Positions 15,601 to 21,135 of a DNA stretch of 21,135 nucleotides are shown here, in pieces (positions within the stretch are counted from its first letter, which is position 1; each line of letters starts with the position of its first letter). Below the pieces are notes generated by a model. It saw only the letters and a list, made by a program, of their open reading frames with translations, was not told the origin of the DNA and did not search any database. The position numbers were made by a program, and so were the translations under genes. Origin of the DNA: JAAFIP01 sp043747295 (GTDB taxonomy: Bacteria; Pseudomonadota; Gammaproteobacteria; Burkholderiales; Burkholderiaceae_C); NCBI GenBank assembly GCA_043747295.1, contig JAYTPK010000244.1:1-21135 (forward strand), written 5' to 3'.

Positions 15601-16102
15601 ATTTACGCCCCTCATCGCCTACCTTGCGCAAGCCTACGCGCATCACACCCGCAGCGCCTTGGGACATGGTCTCGACACCCATAAACTCGCCTTGCGCTGT
15701 TCCGAAATACATATACGGCACATTGGGTGTCATACGTGTCATTGAAAAAGCAGTTTGCTCAAACAGTTCGGGTTTTAGCAAGAACTGGCGTGCACGCAAA
15801 ACGTCTGCGGCAGTAGGTTGTGTTGGTACGATGCCATTGAACACTATATTCGCTTGTCTCAGGTGTTCTTCTGCGTCTAGTTGCACACGTTGCGCTACGT
15901 CGTACACAATTTTTTCTGACAAGGCATCAACTGTTTGCAGGTTGCTGCGATACAACATCCAGCCTACTGCAAAAGCAGGTATTAAACAAAACACCAACAG
16001 ACTAATTACAAGCACAGTACGCAGCGACAAAGTGCGTACTGGAGGACTAGGCATGGTATGCATGGCAGAGCGTGCCATCTGACTTTGCGAAGCATGCGGC
16101 AT
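12689..16102 (-). CDS. Hybrid sensor histidine kinase with Cache sensor, two receivers and HPt
   Basis: The 1137-residue protein holds a full phosphorelay. A membrane segment (about 26-48) precedes a periplasmic Cache-type sensor (about 50-365; GRPWYQAAMEKKGRTFTPVY and LFVIDLYLKRL-like blocks, FAIDLYLKRLSELL). A second membrane segment (about 370-392), a HAMP-like stretch and a coiled coil (435-485) follow. HisKA carries H495 in MSHEIRTPLN; the HATPase has the N-box NFINNAIKF, DTGIGIP, and GGTGLGLA near 675. Receiver 1 has D785 (TDMHMPQMDG), receiver 2 has D925 (MDANMPVMDG), and the C-terminal HPt has H1080 (HALKGSA). Receiver 1 starts IIDDTALN, so it retains an acidic pair. Cache sensors often bind amino acids or organic acids; the ligand is unknown. 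Its ATG shares one base with the stop of the regulator gene (TAATG). Confidence 0.94.
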   Translation of the reverse strand: MPHASQSQMARSAMHTMPSPPVRTLSLRTVLVISLLVFCLIPAFAVGWMLYRSNLQTVDALSEKIVYDVAQRVQLDAEEHLRQANIVFNGIVPTQPTAADVLRARQFLLKPELFEQTAFSMTRMTPNVPYMYFGTAQGEFMGVETMSQGAAGVMRVGLRKVGDEGRKYYSAQFAGDRSQATATEAKNYEPRGRPWYQAAMEKKGRTFTPVYPSASKKQLLITLSQPIYGEDGEALGVFAIDLYLKRLSELLQSMVISASGSAFIVDEQGYLVANSAGDALFIEDQGKLLRTKPEQSKNDFIRAAYAQGLSSIDKTEESAVKRLSFTRKIGNGADALIVSRIPFGETWGLRWSLVVVAPESDFAGPSQLALKKTVAVMTLALALGALMATGLAYKLTRRFKALAQAAEQLGHGGVPPVQHNARITEVHKLSTVLHESAQESARNRSAIEAQAVALKDANENLEDRVAQRTTELEASREEALSAARAKASFLATMSHEIRTPLNGVVGMTTLLGDTTLNTEQRDYLHTMRVSSDQLLGVINDILDFSKIESGKLDLENEPLSLQATIEEACDMAAPRAREKGLELVADVGDEVPVWVRGDVTRLRQVLLNFINNAIKFTNSGQVLVSIGLLKDFTPGGKALLEFRVKDTGIGIPAERQSALFQSFTQVDASTTRKYGGTGLGLAICKRLAEIMGGQVGVESTLGDGSTFWFTAQLDYADAPDQSQNSILEMASLREKTAVIIDDTALNLRILDKQLKRWGMHTTLFDRAEPALEWLKKYTVDVVITDMHMPQMDGYVFARALRQHKPDARVVLLTSGTMPTGDEAKEFDARLLKPYRQTQLFDTLTRLAVNAQSSKATAVQGMVVAKNQRILVADDNNVNLKVALAMLGKLGYEAATAINGREAVDLVAQSLSKLPGAKPFAAVLMDANMPVMDGFTATRLILSTYTTQAPPIVALTASVLEEDRKRCLDAGMVGFLPKPLRIDELSEALARYAVADTAAEKILIPAQHDPQSTAATQTAQSTELVLMDWSRLEQFKEFDDDDRTMTREVIALFVADVPQRAADVLEALQASDSAALSHAAHALKGSASNVGAAALTDACFVLEQSCMQGRWPQNAGDQVALIAELAYKTMEALKAWQS

Positions 16103-17214
16103 TAGATGAAACCTAGTATCTCTACAGCATCAATGGGCTGCGCACGCCCCATGGTTTCTACCAGCGCTCTGCGGCCCGTGCGCACAGCACCTGTTATGAG
16201 ACGTGCCGTTTGCACACTAGCACCCACAGTCCAGTCCAGCGCTGGTTGGCCCTGGAACAGCTTTAGCGCCACAGTGACTGTATCGCCTACCGGCGTGGTG
16301 CTGCCTGAGCTGCCAAATAACCCATCTAGTTTGGCAAATGCCACTGGGCCAGAGTGCAGAGATACGCTCAGAGCAAAAGGCGGTAAACCACGATCTGCAA
16401 AACGTTGTTTTACGTATCCGTCTAATCGGCGCGTAGCGTCAATCAACCCCAAGCTGGCACGCACAGCACGTAGGCCGTGGTTAACCGAGTGCGTATCGCC
16501 GGCATCGACAAACACACAGAGCATTCCGTCGCCCACAAACTGCATATAGTGAGCGCCAAACAAATGCACCGTGTCGCCTACATTGCCATAAAACTGCTGC
16601 ACCACATCGCCTAGCTCGCTACTGGACAAACGCTGCGTCCACTGGCTATAGTCGCGCATGTCTGCAAACAATACTGTGGCGCTGGAGAATTTTTCGTTCT
16701 CTTGCACAAAGCCACTGTCTGGCCATTGTTCGCTCAGCGTTTTAGCCATTCGCTGTTCGTAGAGCTTGCTGATTTTGTGTCTCTGTACTTCTAAGGCTTC
16801 TGCCACCGCCTCATCCACCACTTGCGCGCGCATCACCTCGGCGCGAACAAGCTTACCGAGTTGGGCATTGACTGCTTCACGCAACTCTTGCGGGGCGAAA
16901 GGTTTGGTGAGATAGTCATCGGCACCTGTCGTCATGCCCTGCCGCATATGGATACGGTCTTGCAAAGAGGTCAGCAAAATTACGGGGATCAGCGCTAGGC
17001 TTGGATCATTGCGCACTTCATCAAGTACGGCAAATCCGTCCTTGTGGGGCATTTGCACATCACTGACCACCAAGTCAGGCTTGTACTCTCTGATCAGCTC
17101 TAAGCCTTTGACGCCATCTTCTGCTGCTTTAACGTCATAGCCTTCTTTTTTCAGCACTTGTGTCACCAGCATTCGCGTGCCTGCGTCGTCATCCATCACA
17201 ACTATCAGTGGCAT
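16102..17214 (-). CDS. Response regulator with a class III nucleotide cyclase-like output domain
   Basis: Receiver domain, residues 1-120: acidic pocket D8-D10, phosphoacceptor D52 in VVSDVQMPHKDG, K104 in LTKPF. A helical linker (about 121-172) leads to a class III adenylyl/guanylyl cyclase homology domain (about 175-345) with ATVLFADMRDYS and VGDGMLCVF. Metal aspartates D185 and D229 are present. By hand alignment the usual purine-selecting lysine is Q225 and its aspartate partner is S305, while the transition-state Asn and Arg are T314 and K318. It may therefore be inactive, of altered specificity, or a signalling scaffold. It follows the hydrolase gene by 33 bases with its own AAGGA, and is translationally coupled to the kinase, which probably phosphorylates it through the HPt. 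Confidence 0.9.
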   Translation of the reverse strand: MPLIVVMDDDAGTRMLVTQVLKKEGYDVKAAEDGVKGLELIREYKPDLVVSDVQMPHKDGFAVLDEVRNDPSLALIPVILLTSLQDRIHMRQGMTTGADDYLTKPFAPQELREAVNAQLGKLVRAEVMRAQVVDEAVAEALEVQRHKISKLYEQRMAKTLSEQWPDSGFVQENEKFSSATVLFADMRDYSQWTQRLSSSELGDVVQQFYGNVGDTVHLFGAHYMQFVGDGMLCVFVDAGDTHSVNHGLRAVRASLGLIDATRRLDGYVKQRFADRGLPPFALSVSLHSGPVAFAKLDGLFGSSGSTTPVGDTVTVALKLFQGQPALDWTVGASVQTARLITGAVRTGRRALVETMGRAQPIDAVEILGFI

Positions 17215-17220
17215 TATGTG

Positions 17221-17225
17221 TCCTT
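17221..17225 (-). promoter_or_regulatory. Shine-Dalgarno sequence of the response regulator gene
   Basis: AAGGA on the minus strand lies 6 bases before the ATG at 17214, inside the 33-base gap after the hydrolase gene. Confidence 0.75.
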
Positions 17226-17247
17226 GTTAGCAACCCAATAGATTGTA

Positions 17248-18162
17248 CTAAAGCATCAGTTCCCAATAGACTTTTTGCATACGTTTATCGTAGGCCATCG
17301 CCACATGCCCCAATGCGGTTACCAGGCGGTTGTCTGCCTGCGGTAGCGTAGCCGAAGATACCGGAAACACAATATTGTCGCAGTTTGAATAAAAGCACGT
17401 AAATTTTACTTGTGCCATTTCTTGTTCCTTTTGCCTCAGACGCTGCAACCACTGGCTCGATAGTGCCATCTGCCTTCCATTGAGCGCATGTGATACGGCT
17501 CCAAACCAAGTACCTTGGTGCGGTGTGCCCAGGGTAATAACCTGCTTTACAAGCTGCAGGGTATCTGCTGGTTTATCGCTTTTGTTGCGCAGGCTTAACC
17601 AGGCGCGCACCGCTAGGCCTCCCATGCTGTGGCCTACCAGCACGGCAGGCTGGCCAGTAATATCAACGACCTGCTTTACCGCGCGTTCTAGTATGTTTAC
17701 ATAGTCATCAATTGAACCAAAGGCTGGCGTCAGATCTACTGCAACGAACACTCTTTTCTCGCTTTGCAATGTGCGCATCCAGCCATTCCAGAAAGCGCGA
17801 TTGCAAAAGAACCCATGAACCAATACAACGCCACAGCGCTGCTGCTGATCTCTGGTCAAATTGTCTGGCAGCAACTTATGCTGGAATGGCTGCCATAGAC
17901 CAAAAATTTTTACACTGCTCCATAGTTCAGTGCAATATGCGCTGGCATATTGTGACAATGTGGCCTTAGGAGCGGGATCGTTTTGGTTAACGACGTACAA
18001 AACGATAAATTGAAAGGCCTCGAAGACTAGTATCAGTGCTACGGGAACCAACACGACCAGTAAGAACCAAGCTGAATAAGTCTGTTTCCAATAATATGCA
18101 CAACTTATGCCCAACAGCAGCAACCCCAAGGCTACAATTCTTTGAATCCAAGCATTGGTCAT
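17248..18162 (-). CDS. Membrane-anchored alpha/beta hydrolase (lipase-like)
   Basis: A 304-residue protein with two hydrophobic segments in its first 65 residues (IVALGLLLLGISCAYYW and SAWFLLVVLVPVALILVF), then an alpha/beta hydrolase domain. The oxyanion loop is VVLVHGFFCNR; the catalytic triad is S179 in GHSMGG, D262 in SNCDNIVFP and H286 in ALGHVAMAYD. TLGTPHQGTW is the lipase/PGAP1-like block after the nucleophile. It probably cleaves an ester at the membrane; the substrate is unknown. I chose the ATG at 18162 over a TTG at 18189. The 33-base spacing to the response regulator suggests it is the first gene of the signalling operon, although it could also be a separate unit. Confidence 0.86.
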   Translation of the reverse strand: MTNAWIQRIVALGLLLLGISCAYYWKQTYSAWFLLVVLVPVALILVFEAFQFIVLYVVNQNDPAPKATLSQYASAYCTELWSSVKIFGLWQPFQHKLLPDNLTRDQQQRCGVVLVHGFFCNRAFWNGWMRTLQSEKRVFVAVDLTPAFGSIDDYVNILERAVKQVVDITGQPAVLVGHSMGGLAVRAWLSLRNKSDKPADTLQLVKQVITLGTPHQGTWFGAVSHALNGRQMALSSQWLQRLRQKEQEMAQVKFTCFYSNCDNIVFPVSSATLPQADNRLVTALGHVAMAYDKRMQKVYWELML

Positions 18163-18200
18163 AATGTGATGTGTGTTTCTGAAAATCAATAATTCAACAT

Positions 18201-18298
18201 AGTCTGCGCATATTTCTACGGACTATTCTTTTTGAGCGGTCTTACTAAAGTTCTTCGCGCGCTAAGGCGCGAAAACAAAGTCTTCACAATTCTACGGA
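18201..18298 (+). repeat. Imperfect 20-22 bp direct repeat pair
   Basis: Copy 1 (18201-18222) and copy 2 (18279-18298) share agtct at one end and ttctacgga at the other, with two mismatches and a 2-base length difference between. They lie 78 bases apart (start to start) and flank the hairpin at 18254-18273. This could be a paired operator. Confidence 0.5.
18254..18273. other. 7-bp hairpin between the direct repeats
   Basis: ttcgcgc (18254-18260) and gcgcgaa (18267-18273) pair perfectly around gctaag. It has no T-run on either side, so a simple intrinsic terminator is unlikely. Confidence 0.4.
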
Positions 18299-18435
18299 GT
18301 TATAGGTTGGCCATCTGAGCTATTTTCTGTGCGTGTTATCCCTAGGCTGCGCTTTTACCCTTGCTTATTGACTCGGTCTATTTATCTAATCAGGCCATAA
18401 TCTGCTATGCAATGTTCTATGCCAAGCACACAGGT

Positions 18436-19239
18436 ATGCCCAAGCCATTAGTCGCCCCGTTTGTCTACACATCCCAAATTGCCACCATTAGTGGTGCTTT
18501 GGCAATAGTTAGTTCATTGCGCGAAATCCAACTTCAACATCCTGAATTACTCGCTTGTGTTACGGCTATCAAAAGCGCACAGATTCAACGTTTCCGCTTC
18601 AGCTACAAAGATGTGCTGCTTCACGCACACATGGGGCCTGCAGCAGGTTTCTTTTTATCTGAGCTTTATGGCGCCCGTGACTTTTCTGAGCGCGACCATC
18701 AATTCGAACGTGTTGTCCCTACCCTGCAACGCTTATTTCCTCAATCTGTAGTTAACCTTGCCTTTACTCTGGCTCATTTGCATGCTATTAGCGAGCAACT
18801 AGACCATGCTATGGCCAGTATATTTTTAAGCTTGTCTTCTAGTGACTCGTCCCTCGAGGCTGCCTTGCATCACTATGTAGAGATTTGGCGAGCTGTTGGA
18901 AACCCAATGGCGCGCTCAGAGCAGTTGATACTTGTTCAGCGTTTAGGTGATGAGCTTGCTAAGTTAATCCAAAAGCCAGGTTTGCGCACTATGCTTAAAC
19001 TGATGCGAACACCAGCGCAAGCTGCGGGGCTACAGCAGTTGCAGACCTTCTTAGAACGCGGTTTCGACACATTTTCAGCGCTTCAACGTAGTCCAAACGG
19101 TGTTTCTGATTTTCTGTTCACAATACACCAGCGAGAAACACAATGGATCACCCGATTGTTTGATACTCAGGTGACATCCTATGAAAATGTTCAATGCTGG
19201 CCTGAACTAGAATCATTTCAAACTAATTGGAGACACTGA
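18436..19239 (+). CDS. Conserved protein of unknown function, coupled to fadD
   Basis: A predicted mostly helical, soluble protein of 267 residues with no signal peptide or clear membrane segment. Notable blocks are PLVAPFVYTSQIATISGALAIV at the N-terminus (in pieces), RFRFSYKDVLL, GPAAGFFLSELYGARDFSERD (about 66-86), QSVVNLAFTLAHLHAISEQLDHAM and a C-terminal FLFTIHQRETQWI. I recognise the FFLxELYGxxDFSxRDxQF and LHxLSExLD patterns from an uncharacterised proteobacterial family but cannot name a function. The ATG at 18436 gives MPKPLVAPF, which fits that family; an ATG at 18412 and a TTG at 18361 are alternatives. Its TGA shares its last base with the fadD ATG, so a link with fatty-acid activation is likely but unproven. 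Confidence 0.75.
   Translation: MPKPLVAPFVYTSQIATISGALAIVSSLREIQLQHPELLACVTAIKSAQIQRFRFSYKDVLLHAHMGPAAGFFLSELYGARDFSERDHQFERVVPTLQRLFPQSVVNLAFTLAHLHAISEQLDHAMASIFLSLSSSDSSLEAALHHYVEIWRAVGNPMARSEQLILVQRLGDELAKLIQKPGLRTMLKLMRTPAQAAGLQQLQTFLERGFDTFSALQRSPNGVSDFLFTIHQRETQWITRLFDTQVTSYENVQCWPELESFQTNWRH
19229..19232 (+). promoter_or_regulatory. Shine-Dalgarno sequence of fadD
   Basis: GGAG inside the end of the upstream gene lies 6 bases before the ATG at 19239 and favours that start over the in-frame TTG at 19227. Confidence 0.65.
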
Positions 19240-20924
19240 TGGACAAAATCTGGCTGCAAAGCTACCCCGAAGGCGTACCACATGAGATTAATCCTGAGCA
19301 ATACAGTTCATTGACTCAGTTACTCGAATCAAGTTTTAAAACTCATGCGGCCAATCCATATACAGTTTGTATGGATAAGTGGATGACATATGGACAATTG
19401 GACAGCCTGTCAGCAGCTTTGGGGGCTTGGTTGCAAAGTAAAGGACTAGAGCCAGATGCTCGTGTGGCAATCATGCTACCTAACATCCCACAGTTTCCAG
19501 TAGCTATGTCTGCCGTGCTTCGCGCAGGGTACACCTGCGTTAATGTAAACCCGCTTTACACTGCACGCGAGCTAGAACACCAACTTAAGGATTCTGGATC
19601 TACCGTAATCATTATTTTAGAAAACTTCGCTCATACTTTGTCCGAAGTGATTGGTCAGACTCGTATTCAACACGTAGTTATGGCCTCAATGGGAGACTTG
19701 TTGGGTTTTTGGTATGGTTCATGGCTTACGTTTGCCGTACGTCACTTGGCCAAAATGGTTCCTGCATATGAGCTTCCGCTCGATGGGCAACGTGTTGTCA
19801 CTACTTTTAGCCGTGCAATTGCCCACGGCACTTCTATGAACTTAAAGTCCAATACAAGCACTCTTGATTCTGTTGCATTTCTGCAATATACAGGCGGTAC
19901 AACTGGTTTGAGCAAAGGCGCTGTATTAACGCACCGTAATTTAGTAGCGGCAGTTTTGCAGGCAGAAGCTTGGTTTACACCTGCTTTATCTGACATAGGC
20001 GATGTTAGCAAGACCAATAGTATTGCTGCATTACCTCTGTACCATATCTTCGCCCTAAGTCTTAGCCTTTTGGCTGTGCGTTGGGGATCTCATATGACCT
20101 TGATACCGAACCCGCGTGATTTTGGTAAATTTATCGAGGTGCTGAAAAAACGCCCGTTTCATATGCTTCCTGCTGTGAACACGTTGTTTAATGCTCTATT
20201 GCAGCACCCGATGTTTAAAACTGTAGATTTTTCTAAATTACGTATTTCGCAAGCTGGTGGCATGGCGGCCTCAGAGGGCACGGCTCAACGTTGGTTAGAG
20301 ATTACAGGTTGTCCCATGATTGAAGGTTGGGGTATGAGTGAAACTGTCGCCATAGGCACGAACAACCCTCCGACTAATAAAACTTTTACAGGGACGATTG
20401 GTCTGCCATTACCTAACGTGGAAATTGCAATAAAAAACGATGGCGGCACATCTTTGGACATAGGTGAGTCAGGTGAGATCTGTATCAAAGGGCCTAATGT
20501 GATGGTTGCCTATTACAACCAACCCGAGGAAACTCAACACGCATTTACCAGCGATGGTTTCATGCGTACAGGTGACATTGGCATTATGGATGCTAAGGGT
20601 TATACAAAGATTGTTGACCGTAAAAAGGACATGATTATCGTGAGTGGTTTTAATGTTTTTCCTAATGAATTAGAAAACGTTATTTCACTCTGCCCGGGTG
20701 TCGTAGAGTGCGCAGCTGTTGGGGTCGCTGACACAAAACAAGGCGAGGCGATCAAGGTTTTTGTAGTCAAAAGTGATGCCATGCTAACTGAGGACGATGT
20801 CTCCAAATTCTGCCGGCAAAACTTAACGGGATACAAGATTCCAAAGTACATTGAGTTTAGGGATGAACTTCCTAAATCCAATGTTGGTAAAATTTTACGC
20901 CGCGAACTACGTGCTACTAACTGA
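19239..20924 (+). CDS. fadD: Long-chain fatty acid--CoA ligase
   Basis: This AMP-forming ligase activates fatty acids with ATP and CoA for beta-oxidation or lipid synthesis. Adenylate-forming motifs are in order: the P-loop YTGGTTGLSKG (about residues 217-227), the A5-type GWGMSET, the A7/A8 stretch TGDIGIMDAKGYTKIVDRKKD then IIVSGFNVFPNELE, and the catalytic lysine K551 in KSNVGKILRREL. At 561 residues it is full length, and the N-terminus MDKIWLQSYPEGVP is typical of beta-proteobacterial FadD. It is translationally coupled to the unknown helical protein (stop-start TGATG). The gene uses noticeably more A- and T-ending codons than the minus-strand operon at the left of the window. No FadR-type site was identified. 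Confidence 0.95.
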   Translation: MDKIWLQSYPEGVPHEINPEQYSSLTQLLESSFKTHAANPYTVCMDKWMTYGQLDSLSAALGAWLQSKGLEPDARVAIMLPNIPQFPVAMSAVLRAGYTCVNVNPLYTARELEHQLKDSGSTVIIILENFAHTLSEVIGQTRIQHVVMASMGDLLGFWYGSWLTFAVRHLAKMVPAYELPLDGQRVVTTFSRAIAHGTSMNLKSNTSTLDSVAFLQYTGGTTGLSKGAVLTHRNLVAAVLQAEAWFTPALSDIGDVSKTNSIAALPLYHIFALSLSLLAVRWGSHMTLIPNPRDFGKFIEVLKKRPFHMLPAVNTLFNALLQHPMFKTVDFSKLRISQAGGMAASEGTAQRWLEITGCPMIEGWGMSETVAIGTNNPPTNKTFTGTIGLPLPNVEIAIKNDGGTSLDIGESGEICIKGPNVMVAYYNQPEETQHAFTSDGFMRTGDIGIMDAKGYTKIVDRKKDMIIVSGFNVFPNELENVISLCPGVVECAAVGVADTKQGEAIKVFVVKSDAMLTEDDVSKFCRQNLTGYKIPKYIEFRDELPKSNVGKILRRELRATN

Positions 20925-21001
20925 CAGGTTTACTCTAAGACTTAGTGAGCAGCACACGCTGCCAACTTAGTAAATGATGTGCTAAAAGCATTTGCACAAA
21001 G

Positions 21002-21031
21002 AAAAACGCCCAGCTATTACTAGCTGGGCGT
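21002..21031 (-). terminator. Rho-independent terminator of the rRNA operon
   Basis: On the minus strand an 11-bp perfect stem (acgcccagcta with tagctgggcgt, 4-base loop) is followed by TTTTTC. It lies about 15 bases past the 3' end of 5S rRNA. Read from fadD on the plus strand it is followed only by ctctt, so it would be weak in that direction. Confidence 0.9.
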
Positions 21032-21045
21032 CTCTTGGCATAAGA

Positions 21046-21135
21046 GCCTGACAATGTCCTACTTTCACACGGGAACCCGCACTATCATCGGCGCTAAGTC
21101 GTTTCACTGTCCTGTTCGGGATGGGAAGGAGTGGT
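21046..21135 (-). rRNA. rrf: 5S ribosomal RNA, 3' part (5' end beyond the window)
   Basis: Read on the minus strand the sequence contains the conserved 5S segments ccactccttcccatcccgaa, gtgaaacgacttagcgccga, gatagtgcgg and gtgtgaaagtagg, ending in the 3' strand of helix I (cattgtcaggc). About 90 of the roughly 113-120 bases are present; the start lies past the right edge. The 3' boundary is good to a base or two. It implies an rrn operon running in from the right toward the 3' end of fadD. Confidence 0.95.

Larger units (their letters stand above)
18163..18435. promoter_or_regulatory. Divergent intergenic region between the hydrolase and fadD operons
   Basis: The space holds the promoters of both divergent transcripts, a long direct repeat and a hairpin (both listed separately). 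A TTGACT at 18368 and CATAAT at 18396 on the plus strand are promoter-like but 22 bases apart, too far for a standard sigma-70 pair. No small gene is apparent. Confidence 0.4.

Noticed and set aside
20925..21001. tRNA or small gene between fadD and the rRNA terminator
   Set aside because: I checked for cloverleaf-like arms and coding potential in this 77-base gap and saw neither.
1..21135. CRISPR array, prophage or insertion sequence
   Set aside because: No regularly spaced repeats, transposase, integrase or phage genes are present; the only repeats are short dispersed, tandem and paired ones already listed.

Overview
The window looks like chromosomal DNA of a beta-proteobacterium, most likely Burkholderiales of the Comamonadaceae type. 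This rests on the protein styles I recognise (FadD, HPPD/PhhA with a divergent Lrp-type regulator, the corC-lnt-glyQS order) and on the 5S rRNA fragment; no database search was possible. Most of the window is dense, ordinary housekeeping sequence. The right-hand fatty-acid block (about 18.2-20.9 kb) and a stretch around 2.6-4.2 kb are visibly poorer in G+C than the rest.

Layout. (1) 192-9074, all on the minus strand and nearly gapless: corC - lnt - glyQ - glyS - two-gene nucleotidyltransferase module - gmhB - plsC - YgjP-like metallopeptidase. Several junctions overlap (31 bp for corC/lnt, ATGA for most of the later ones), so this reads as one long operon for envelope lipids, LPS heptose and glycyl-tRNA charging. 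The accessory nucleotidyltransferase pair is lodged inside it. (2) 9187-9921: a GNAT acetyltransferase, minus strand. (3) 10079-12682: an Lrp/AsnC regulator diverging from hpd and phhA, which together convert phenylalanine to tyrosine and 4-hydroxyphenylpyruvate to homogentisate. (4) 12689-18162, minus strand: alpha/beta hydrolase - response regulator with a cyclase-like output domain - large hybrid histidine kinase (Cache sensor, HisKA, HATPase, two receivers, HPt), compact enough to be one signalling operon. (5) 18436-20924, plus strand: a helical protein of unknown function translationally coupled to fadD. (6) 21002-21135: the 3' end and terminator of a ribosomal RNA operon entering from the right on the minus strand.

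Most notable items. A 46-bp dispersed repeat is present in three gap-free copies. Two lie inside unrelated genes (lnt and the metallopeptidase) in the same reading frame, where both add the peptide core VVQV; the third lies downstream of the Lrp gene. The cyclase-like response regulator keeps both metal aspartates but lacks the usual purine-selecting and transition-state residues. The nucleotidyltransferase/small-protein pair resembles a toxin-antitoxin module but is inserted in an essential operon.
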